The position numbers and the translations under genes were made by a program. Of a DNA stretch of 64,000 nucleotides, positions 41,655 through 50,379 are shown piece by piece (the stretch's first letter is position 1; each line of letters begins with the position of its first letter). This DNA comes from Thecamonas trahens ATCC 50062 (Eukaryota > Apusozoa > Apusomonadida > Apusomonadidae): the NCBI RefSeq assembly GCF_000142905.1, contig NW_013657636.1:73983-137982 (forward strand), given 5' to 3'. The notes under the pieces are model-generated. The model worked only from the letters and a program-made list of their open reading frames with translations, searched no databases and was not told the origin of the DNA.

Positions 41655-42418
41655 NNNNNNNNNNNNNNNNNNNNNNNNNNNNNNNNNNNNNNNNNNNNNN
41701 NNNNNNNNNNNNNNNNNNNNNNNNNNNNNNNNNNNNNNNNNNNNNNNNNNNNNNNNNNNNNNNNNNNNNNNNNNNNNNNNNNNNNNNNNNNNNNNNNNNN
41801 NNNNNNNNNNNNNNNNNNNNNNNNNNNNNNNNNNNNNNNNNNNNNNNNNNNNNNNNNNNNNNNNNNNNNNNNNNNNNNNNNNNNNNNNNNNNNNNNNNNN
41901 NNNNNNNNNNNNNNNNNNNNNNNNNNNNNNNNNNNNNNNNNNNNNNNNNNNNNNNNNNNNNNNNNNNNNNNNNNNNNNNNNNNNNNNNNNNNNNNNNNNN
42001 NNNNNNNNNNNNNNNNNNNNNNNNNNNNNNNNNNNNNNNNNNNNNNNNNNNNNNNNNNNNNNNNNNNNNNNNNNNNNNNNNNNNNNNNNNNNNNNNNNNN
42101 NNNNNNNNNNNNNNNNNNNNNNNNNNNNNNNNNNNNNNNNNNNNNNNNNNNNNNNNNNNNNNNNNNNNNNNNNNNNNNNNNNNNNNNNNNNNNNNNNNNN
42201 NNNNNNNNNNNNNNNNNNNNNNNNNNNNNNNNNNNNNNNNNNNNNNNNNNNNNNNNNNNNNNNNNNNNNNNNNNNNNNNNNNNNNNNNNNNNNNNNNNNN
42301 NNNNNNNNNNNNNNNNNNNNNNNNNNNNNNNNNNNNNNNNNNNNNNNNNNNNNNNNNNNNNNNNNNNNNNNNNNNNNNNNNNNNNNNNNNNNNNNNNNNN
42401 NNNNNNNNNNNNNNNNNN
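41655..42418. other. Assembly gap (764 N)
   Basis: A run of 764 N, so apparently a gap of estimated size. It falls upstream of the giant gene and directly abuts a G14 run (42420-42433). Promoter or 5' leader sequence of the giant gene is probably missing here. Confidence 1.
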
Positions 42419-42433
42419 CGGGGGGGGGGGGGG

Positions 42434-44017
42434 ACCCTTTTTTCCATGGCCAGCCCGCAAACCGGCATCGAACACACCGTGGCTGCTCCCGCCCCAGCCC
42501 CCTGCCCCAGCCCCAGCCCACAGCACAAGTCGTTCTGCCCACCTCTTAACACACCCAAACATATTATGAGCGCCGGAGACTGACTCGCGCCCTCTCCACG
42601 CCCTCTTCTCTGTCGTCGTAGCTGGGACGGGAGGCCTGGCCAACTGCTTTAGTCGAACTGCCGAGCCGCCGCCGCCGTTGTACTGCTCTACACCCTCCTC
42701 ACCCCGCCGCAGCCCATCCTCAGCCACCCCCAGCCCGCCCGCAGTAGGGCATGCACTTGTGGCACATCCGTTGTGCGCGTGGTATGGCTCTCTCTGCTTA
42801 TTCCGCCTGCTACCCATGATTGGACTCATCAAGCTATGGCGGCAACGGACCGGACAACGCCCGGCACTCGGCCACAAGCGCCAGCCTCCAGCCACCACCA
42901 GCGCCGCCAAGGTCAGATCGGTCGGTGGGGTCATCTCGACCCGACCGACTACTCGGACAGCATCATGCTGAAGAACGAGGTGGGGACAGGCACGGACGGG
43001 TTAGACATCGATCGGATGGTGATGCCCATCATGGTCGTCGTCGGTGCCTCCAGCACCTCCCAGCCATCTTCGAGCTAGACATGGCGATGGTCATGATGAT
43101 GGTCGTGAGGACCGCGTCGCAGTCGCTGACCGGAGAGTGGCGTCCGTGTCCACACTCAACTCTATTCGAGCATGGTATGTTGGTTGATGATCATGATCAT
43201 CATGGTGGTGATGGTGGCCCTGGTCGACAAGTGGTCGACCGAGGTGGGCGGGTGTTGGTCAATCCGATGTCGCGCCCGATCCGTCAATCGACGCCATTAG
43301 TCAACACTGCCGACTCCCTCAACTTGATCGATCCGAGGTGTGGTCATTAGGTCATCGATGATGTCCGCTGCTCTCACCCCCCCTTCCTCGCTCACCGCCA
43401 TGGTCCACCTATGCAGATGAAGACAACCTCCGGCGAGCTCACCACCACCATCGCTAACACGACTGGCCAAGCCCGGGATTCGATGCCGCCGTCCACACTC
43501 ACTTTTGCAGGCTTCAAGCGCCGCCGCGACGACGACGCCTCCAAGTTCGCGCCGCCCCCAAGCGCCAGGCAACACTTTCAACAGTCACCTCGGTCAGTCT
43601 AGCCTTCCTCATCCGCGATAAGTTCCTTCCCAGCAATGTGCGCCCCGGCGAGGGCGACAACCCTCTCTACGACACCATCCAGATCCCAGCCGCCGCCCCG
43701 CCGTCGTCTGATTTCGCAAACCACGACAACAGCGCTTGATGTTGGCCATGGCCGTGGCAACCGTATGAGCTCTGCTTCAACGACACGCATCAGTGAACGA
43801 TAGCGTCCGACGATAATGAAAATGATGACAAGCAGCCTCTCCCGGCAATTCAGCCCATGTAACCACACGCCTCCCCACCCCGCCCCATTGCCAGTGTGCT
43901 CATTGTCAATGACATCGCTGACGTCGATCTATCCCGCCATGCTCCAGCAGGTGTTGGAGTGGACGGGGCAGAACGGGCGAGTAGACGGAATTGATCGTCA
44001 GCCTCTGGCATCGAAAC
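42434..44017. other. Long region without a supported gene; scattered coding-like islands
   Basis: No continuous gene is visible. Short plus-strand islands look protein-like but do not join in an obvious way: QIGRWGHLDPTDYSDSIMLK (around 42930), GGRVLVNPMSRPIRQSTPLV (around 43250), LAFLIRDKFLPSNVRPGEGD (around 43600) and IASVLIVNDIADVDLSR (around 43890). A GTATGT donor-like site lies near 43165, and good acceptor-like sites near 43410 and 43510. This could be a decayed gene or a multi-exon gene with short exons. Base composition is less GC-biased than the flanking genes. Confidence 0.4.
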
Positions 44018-44147
44018 ACTAACACTTACACCAGGCTACGCGAAGCGAAGCCATACTTCGCTAAGAGCTCCGATGATGTCGCCGTAGTATACTCCAGAGG
44101 AGTCAGAACCCAACCACACACCCTTTGATGATGATGCCGAAGACGAA

Positions 44148-44185
<38 letters not shown>

Positions 44186-44375
44186 GCGGCCCTCTGGGCG
44201 CCCAATTCTGACTTTTTTGATCTCGTGTGCACGCGAGCAAGTGGCTGCAAGCCATGTACACGCGAGTCACCGTGCTTATCGGCACGATATGCTGGCGATG
44301 ATGGCCAACCCTCAAGCCGTCGAGCCAGCAAAGCGGCCGCTCGGCCGGCAACCGAGCGTTTCCACAAACGAAGAT
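44018..44375 (+). repeat. Dispersed repeat, copy 2
   Basis: Aligns with 12971-13300 in the same orientation. This copy has an expanded gac triplet run (about 44146-44182) where copy 1 has only three or four triplets. The minus strand of both copies can be read as similar peptide strings (around TVTRVYMACSHLLACTRDQ here), so an ancient coding origin is possible. Confidence 0.7.
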
Positions 44376-44679
44376 TTGGGTGACCTGTCACAGGCGAACG
44401 GTGGGAGGGAAGGGGGGGGGAGGGGAGGGAGGAAGCCACACAACTCCAGATTGTGGTTGCAGTGCTACAGCAAGTGCAGGATATGGCAGCATCCAACTCG
44501 AACTCTGTCTCGCTCTCGTACGTGTGGAGCATGGGCGAGGAGGAGGCGGGGTGGGGGGATGTGGGGTGGGCCCAAAGCGTTCCGTCACGCCGACCCGCAA
44601 CGCTTGCCAGCGAGGCAGGCGGAAGAGGAGGAGGAAGGGCTGAGGAGGGAGACTCATTGGGAGACGGGCTTGGGCATGG

Positions 44680-46023
44680 ATGGCGGCGGTAAATAGGTCG
44701 TCGTCGTGCGATGCGCCGGTTGTGCACAAGAAGGAGAACCGGTCGAACATGCGGATCATTGCGTCGACGATCAAGGAGCTCGCCGGCGACGTGGGCTCAT
44801 GGGGCATCGGCGACCTCACACTCGGGCTGCACTACCTGAAGAAGGCGAAAAAGCGGGAGGCGGCAACGCGCGAGCTGGATCTGTCGCGCAAGCACGATCC
44901 GGATGAGTGGCTGGAGGAGATGCGCGAGTGGCTCGACATCATCGAGGGAACATACAAGGGCTCGACCGAGGCCATGTGCGAGCTGACCGGCATTCCGGCC
45001 GAGGACGTTCTGAAGACCGACTGGAAGTCGACGACGCTCAAGCCGGGCTACTACGTGGCGCTGCTGCGGAAGAAGAAACAGGTGGTCTTTGCCATCCGCG
45101 GGACAGCCAACATGAAGGACGCGCTGACGGACCTGACTGCAGCGCAGAATGATTGGCCGCTGGCCGACGGCGAGCGGGTCCACCGTGGCATGCACATCTC
45201 GACCATGTGGTTCATGGAGAACGTGAAGCCGCTGTTGGAGGAGGCGCTGGAGGCGAACCCGGGCTACGAGCTCACGGTGGTTGGCCACTCGCTCGGCGGG
45301 GCGACTGCGGCGCTCTCGACGCTCCTGCTCCGCGAGGCCGGCCTCCCGGCCAAGGGCATTGTCATTGCGCCCGCAGCGTGCCTCTCGCTCGGCGCGGCGA
45401 CGGCAGCGGCCGACCACGTCACCACCTTTGTGCTGGCTGACGACTGCGTGCCGCGGTTCTCGCTCTCGGCGGTGGAGGAGCTCCGGCTTGAGATTTCCAA
45501 CTACCCGTGGGGCGACGAAGCCATGGACTCGATCCGGCAGACCCGGCTTGTTCGTGCCTGCGCCGACAATCCGGTGGGGCAGGCCATCGGGTCGGGCATG
45601 TCATCGGCGTACCGCGGAGCGTCGCAGGGCGCCCGCGCCGTTAGCCGCGGCTTTTCCAAGATGGGCTCCAAGATGTCGTCAATGTGGAATAAGTCGACTG
45701 GCAACGACAGTTCGGACGACGGCAGTGACAACGGTGAGAATGCCAAGCTCAAGGTCTCTGACCTCTCGGACGAGGAGAAGGAGAAGATCGTCCCGCTCTA
45801 CCCGCCGGGCAACGTGTTCAAGGTCGAGCGCGACCGCGACGGCTCGTACCATCTTGTGGAGTCTGACAACGAGCTCTACGGCAAGCTCGAGCTTTCGGAC
45901 TTTATGTTCTCTGACCACTCGTCGACAAACTACATCGACTCACTCGACCGCATTCTGGGCCGTAAGCCAATGATCGACACCAAGTCGGACGCCGGCGGCG
46001 ATGACTCATCGTCGGACGACTAA
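44680..46023 (+). CDS. Class 3 (diacylglycerol lipase-type) lipase
   Basis: 447 residues in one exon from the ATG at 44680. It is an alpha/beta hydrolase of the lipase-3 family that would release fatty acids from acylglycerols. The fold entry strand is QVVFAIRGTANMKDALTDL. The nucleophile elbow is GHSLGGATAAL with Ser204. The Asp follows in FVLADDCVPRFS (Asp254 or 255), in the DDxVPR context of diacylglycerol lipases. The most likely His is His413 in FSDHSSTNYIDSL, again a DAGL-like position. Between Asp and His lies an insertion of about 150 residues rich in Ser, Gly and acids (SRGFSKMGSKMSSMWNK and on), comparable to the regulatory loop of animal DAGLs. Unlike those enzymes there is no run of four membrane helices, so this is a soluble form. 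The N-terminal 60 residues are basic and helical. Confidence 0.87.
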   Translation: MAAVNRSSSCDAPVVHKKENRSNMRIIASTIKELAGDVGSWGIGDLTLGLHYLKKAKKREAATRELDLSRKHDPDEWLEEMREWLDIIEGTYKGSTEAMCELTGIPAEDVLKTDWKSTTLKPGYYVALLRKKKQVVFAIRGTANMKDALTDLTAAQNDWPLADGERVHRGMHISTMWFMENVKPLLEEALEANPGYELTVVGHSLGGATAALSTLLLREAGLPAKGIVIAPAACLSLGAATAAADHVTTFVLADDCVPRFSLSAVEELRLEISNYPWGDEAMDSIRQTRLVRACADNPVGQAIGSGMSSAYRGASQGARAVSRGFSKMGSKMSSMWNKSTGNDSSDDGSDNGENAKLKVSDLSDEEKEKIVPLYPPGNVFKVERDRDGSYHLVESDNELYGKLELSDFMFSDHSSTNYIDSLDRILGRKPMIDTKSDAGGDDSSSDD

Positions 46024-46234
46024 GCGTAGCAACTAGCTAACCAAGCTGTGTTGGGCGGAGTTAAACAAGTAGCCCAGCCACCACGCAGTAGACTCGTCAA
46101 AAATCCTAGCTTTAAATCAGCCAAGCACAGGTGTGGCCCGACCACTCTCTGTCCACGCCAGAGTTGAAAGACGCATCGAAGCGAGACGGGCACACCGGGT
46201 CGGGAGCGACGAAAGGGTCGCCTCGGTGCCAGAC

Positions 46235-47405
46235 TTAGAGCGACGGGGTGGTCGAGGCAGCATGGCCCATCCAGACGTCAGCCTCGAAGCCGCACTCGTT
46301 GTCGCCACGCTTGATGAGGAAGAAGCCATCCATGCCCCACGAGTCACCCCACGAGTTGGCGACCTTCCAGTAGGGGACGCCGTTGAGCTCGCCAAAGCCG
46401 ACGATCTTGACAGCATGGCCGCCGAGCTCGTTGCCGGTCTTGTGGACGTAGACGCCCGACTTGTACTGCATAAAGTCAGCGTAGACGGTGAAGGCGGCCT
46501 GGGCAACGCCGTAGGTCATCAGCTGCTCGGCAATCTTGTCGGCGCGGCCAAAGAGCGAGGTAATGTGCTTGGCACCAGTAGCGTGGTAGCGCTTGATGGG
46601 CGAGCCATCGGCGCACTGCGACGGGCACTGGCCGGTGGTGCCGTTGCCGGAGGTGTACGGGAGGCACTCCCAGGTGGCAACACCCGACCGCTCCATGTAA
46701 GTCCAGGCAGCGCCGAGCATGCCGCCGTTGCAGCCCATGTTGGTGCGGTCGCACGAGACGAGGTCCTGGGCGGACAGCTCCATCTGGACCTTGCCCTTGG
46801 AGAGGAAGCAGAGCTCATCAGCGAGGACCTCGGTGGCCGAGAACGCCCAGCACGAGCCGCAGCGCTCCTGGTTCTCGATGCCGTTCGGCGAAAGGAGAGT
46901 GCCGCACTCGGGGTGAGCCTTGGCAGCCTCGAACGAAGACGGGAGCGACGCAGCGACGCGGTCAGCCTCCTCCTGCATAGTCTTGGCGGCATCGGGGCCG
47001 ACCAGGCCGATCGGCTGCTCCTTGGTCACCTGGACGTTGAGGAGCGCCTTCATCTGCTCGACGGACATGCCCTCGAACGCCTTGTTCACACCAGCCGTCC
47101 ATGTCGACGACTCATCATTGTTCACCGCAGCGATGATGTCCTGGTGGAGGGGGGGGGGGGGAGGGGGGCGGAAAAGGACGGGGAAACGTCCCCGACAGTG
47201 AACGTCATGCAAACGCGCCAAAAGAAGGGCGACCCAAAACGATCCCGAGGTAGGGGAGGGGGAGGGGGGGAGGGGGGGATGCAGGCAAGGGAAAGAAGGC
47301 ATGGCACGGTAGCCAGAGAACCTGCATGTGACTTACATGGTTGACGATGGGGGCAGCAATAGCAACTGCCACAAGCGCAGCAAAGATAGCAAGGGTAACC
47401 TTCAT
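46235..47405 (-). CDS. Cathepsin B-like cysteine protease, two exons
   Basis: Spliced from 47337-47405 (exon 1) and 46235-47140, 324 residues, phase 0, donor GTAAGT, acceptor CACCAG after a C13 run. Exon 1 is nearly all signal peptide (MKVTLAIFAALVAVAIAAP), so the enzyme enters the secretory or lysosomal route. A propeptide of about 85 residues has the cathepsin B-type NKAFEGMSVEQMKALLNV. The mature papain fold has Cys120 in ERCGSCWAFS, then SCDRTNMGCNGGMLGAAW, His265 in GGHAVKIVGFGE and Asn285 in VANSWGDSWGMDGFF. The region that forms the occluding loop in animal cathepsin B (about 20 residues with two His) is short here (YTSGNGTTGQCPSQCADGS) and lacks the His pair. Exopeptidase activity may therefore be missing. 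It converges with the lipase gene, 211 bp apart. Confidence 0.92.
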
Positions 47406-47642
47406 GTTGATAATCAAGTTACGTGTGGCCACAAGTCACGTGACCCAGCCGCGACCACAGCCCCACGACTCCGATCCCGACCCCGGTCTCGGTCCAGGTC
47501 CCGGCGGTATGGCGGGTCGGGATTTTGTGGAGATACACACACAGAAGAGTGCAAAGGCGACAGCGAAACAGTCTGACGATCCAGATGGTGCTTACTCTAT
47601 AACAACCCAACCCAAAACAAACGTAATACGGCTTACGTCCAG

Positions 47643-48479
47643 CTAGCGGGCTTGTGATGGAAGCAGCGACGACGAGTAGAACCGAAGCTGGTGCAACCGG
47701 CCTCGGCGGGTAGGGCTGTCCTCGGCACCGGACACGCGCTCGGGATGCGGCGAGCGCGAGGCGCGGCTGCGGGAGCGAGATGCCTCATGCGAGACGGGCA
47801 CGTCAACAGAGATCACGCCCAGTCGCTCCAAGTGGGCAGCGTAGTCACCAGCCTCCTCGGTGATAGCAGAAGAGGCCTCGTACGGCGAGTAGTTCCCGCT
47901 TCCCACAGAGGTGCAGGACATGCCCGAGTCCGCGTCGGAATCGGGCTCGCACCTGGGTTCACGATGTGGCTCGGACGTAGCAGAGTTGTCGTCGCTATCC
48001 CAAGTCGGCCTTGGGCCGATCCGCGGGGTCGAGCCGACCGACTCAGCCTCGACGCTCAGCGCCATGAGATCGAGCATGTCGGACGGCGTTCGTCCGAGCC
48101 GAGCCACGCCCCGGGCTATAACTGCGGCGCCCGGCGGAGTGGCTGGAGTAACCGGCAAGTCTGGTGAGCCCGGCGTAGCTGGCGACCGCGTTCGCCGATC
48201 GTCGTCCATCGTCCGCCTTCGGCGTCGCCGCCGTCGATGCTCCCGCCGCTGTCGCCGCCGGCGCCGTCGCCCACGACCATCGTCAGCCTCCTCCTTGGCA
48301 GAATTTCCGTGGCTACGCCCACCAGTATCAGCATCAACGTCGCCTCTGCCCGAACGGAGGGGGATGGGCCGGAAGACGGCATCGTCTACAAGAGCCAGCG
48401 AGGTGGCAGCGAGGGCCGTGCCCATGAAAACGCCCAGAGCCACGGTGGAGGCCGCCGAGTCCGACCCGCTCTCAGCCAT
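47643..48479 (-). CDS. Arginine-rich hypothetical protein with N-terminal hydrophobic segment
   Basis: 278 residues in one exon from the ATG at 48479. Residues ~10-35 (ASTVALGVFMGTALAATSLA) form one hydrophobic helix that could be a signal anchor. A long run of Arg follows (RGRRRRRRQRREHRRRRRRR), then Ser/Pro/Asp-rich disordered sequence and a few more ordered pieces such as DYAAHLERLGVISVDVP. No domain is recognised. The N-terminal hydrophobic plus polybasic layout would suit a membrane-anchored cytosolic tail. It shares a 298-bp divergent promoter region with the SHIPPO-repeat gene. The gene call rests on open frame length and codon bias, so confidence is moderate. Confidence 0.6.
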   Translation of the reverse strand: MAESGSDSAASTVALGVFMGTALAATSLALVDDAVFRPIPLRSGRGDVDADTGGRSHGNSAKEEADDGRGRRRRRRQRREHRRRRRRRRTMDDDRRTRSPATPGSPDLPVTPATPPGAAVIARGVARLGRTPSDMLDLMALSVEAESVGSTPRIGPRPTWDSDDNSATSEPHREPRCEPDSDADSGMSCTSVGSGNYSPYEASSAITEEAGDYAAHLERLGVISVDVPVSHEASRSRSRASRSPHPERVSGAEDSPTRRGRLHQLRFYSSSLLPSQAR

Positions 48480-48777
48480 GGCTGCTGCAACCTGCAACCT
48501 GCCCGTCTCTCACCGGCCTCACTGTATCCACGGGACACAGAGGGCGGAGACGGGTGCTGTACAATCTCGAACTTCAGGTGCACAGAACGGCGGTGGTGAC
48601 CGAGCTAGCTAACAACACCACACGCCACACGCCACCGCCACCGCCACCACCACCGCCACCGCCACCGCCACCACCACCACAACTACAACTACCCCTCACC
48701 TGACTTCACGTCCCACCTAACACCCCTCCACAACCACAGCCACCCGCCCCGCCACCCCTCCGCACACTCCCACATCA
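48480..48777. promoter_or_regulatory. Divergent promoter region with CCACCG microsatellite
   Basis: 298 bp lie between two outward-facing start codons. The centre (about 48625-48680) is a ccaccgccacc-type imperfect triplet/hexamer repeat. No TATA box is seen. Shared control of both genes is inferred from geometry. Confidence 0.45.
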
Positions 48778-49828
48778 ATGGCCTTCACCTCGCGGGCCAA
48801 ACGCTCGTTCGGCTTTGGCGCACCCACTCCTGCCGCTGTAGGGTACGCCCTCCCTCTGCTCCACCCTCTCGCTCCTCCCCTCACACCCCTGCATAGTCTC
48901 ACACACTCTCTCTCCCTCCTTCTCTCCTTCCCTTAGTCCGGGCGCATACAACGTGCCGTCGGGCATTCGCGTGGGGCGGCGGTCGGCGGCTCCGTTTGGG
49001 ACGTCGAGCATGCGAGCGGTGCATCTGCCGCCGGCCGGCTCACCTGGGCCGGGCTCGTACGATGTGGCGCAAGCCGCTGGTCTCACCATCCAGACCCGGC
49101 CGGCACATCATGCAGCGCGCGGGCGGGTTGTCCCGTTCGGATCGCGCGCCTCGCGGTTTCCGCGGTCGCACGCCAGGGCTGCGCGTCCCGGCGCCCCCGA
49201 ACACGCCGCCTCTCTTGCTGCCGGGCCACACTCTGGTGCAGCCGCCAGCGAACGCCTCGCCTCTGCCCTTGATCGCGCCGCTGAACAACGCCAGCGCCAC
49301 CTCGCCTTGCGCATTCCGCGTGGCCGTCGCGGTGCCGCCGCCCCTGCTGGCCGTCTGGGCCGCTCATCTGTTCCATCTATCCCGGCCTCCCGCTCGGGAC
49401 ACGGCTACGATGAAGATGACCGCGGAAACTTGGTTCCGTATCCGGCTGACGATCACGCGGCTGTTTCAAAGCTCGGCCCGGGGCCAAGCACCTACACCCC
49501 GCGTGACACCATTTTGCGCTCCCGCGTCCCTGCCCCATCGCTCGCCGGCTACGCCGGCCGAAAATCCTCTCCCCGCGCCTCGGCCGCCAAAGACACTCCT
49601 GGTCCGGGCTCCTACGCCGTCTCCGAAGCCTACTCTGCCACCATCACTAGCAACACACGCTCGCCGCGTCGCGCCGCGCCTGTCCCCTTCAACACCACTG
49701 CCCGCCGCGTCCCACTCACTGCTCCCAACGCCGACGCCCTCCCCGGTCCAGGATCGTACGAGCTCGATCAGACTCCACTCTACGCTCCCAAGTCGTTCAA
49801 TGTCACCTACGACGATGTCTACATGTGA
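48778..49828 (+). CDS. Sperm-tail PG-rich (STPGR/SHIPPO) repeat protein, two exons
   Basis: Spliced from 48778-48842 and 48937-49828, 318 residues, donor GTACGC, acceptor CTTAG, split Gly codon. The splice joins AAVG to PGAYNVPSG and so creates an intact SHIPPO motif, which supports the model. Further motifs are SPGPGSYDV, LGPGPSTYTP, TPGPGSYAV and LPGPGSYELDQTP, separated by Arg/Ala/Ser-rich stretches. STPGR proteins (ODF3, STPG1, STPG2 and relatives) are ciliary microtubule-associated proteins, several of them inside doublet microtubules. Which family member this is cannot be said from the motifs alone. The middle third (about residues 75-165) has no motif and is compositionally biased. Confidence 0.8.
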
Positions 49829-50379
49829 GGTCGTTGTTCTCCCTCGTGATGCGAGCAGCTTGATCCAGTCCGGGTATCTGCTGCCTCTCTGCATTACTGT
49901 GATCCTTGAAGTATTTGCCAGTCATAAGCCGCCGTTAATCCAACTGAAGTGCGCTAGCTTGGACAACGTGTGATCTACACCTGCTTGATACGGTGTGCTG
50001 TGACAAACACAAGTGCGCGCTAGCATGAACAACGTGTGATATACACATGCTTGATACGGTGCGCTGTGACAAACAGCATAATAAAAACGGTTGATCATCC
50101 GTCGCCTGACACACTCGCATACAGATGCTTCAGACGTAAACAATCTGTTCGACATGCCTAAAGGAATCATGTGCAGTTGATTCGTCCAATGCAAAAGTAT
50201 GTGATGTGTTATACAGAGTTTTAGTGTAGAGAGAGTAAAGCCTGAGGTGCTGCGTGTTTGTCTGCAAAGAGATCAAGTATGGATGTAACCGTGGTGCCTG
50301 GCGGGAGAAGCAAGCCACGCACGTGGGCTGCGTTCGCGCGTGGCACAGACACAGAACACTTGACCTGTCACGCCCTGGC
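49829..50379. other. Intergenic, 550 bp, lower GC, with tandem dimer
   Basis: No gene. Base composition shifts toward A/T, and a 63-bp sequence is duplicated in tandem (see the repeat at 49949-50075). The rest, up to the formin start, has no evident element. Confidence 0.6.
49949..50075. repeat. 63-bp tandem duplication
   Basis: Two adjacent copies share gctagc..gaacaacgtgtga-type sequence and end in acggtg.gctgtgacaaaca. They differ at roughly one base in ten. The function is unknown. Confidence 0.85.
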
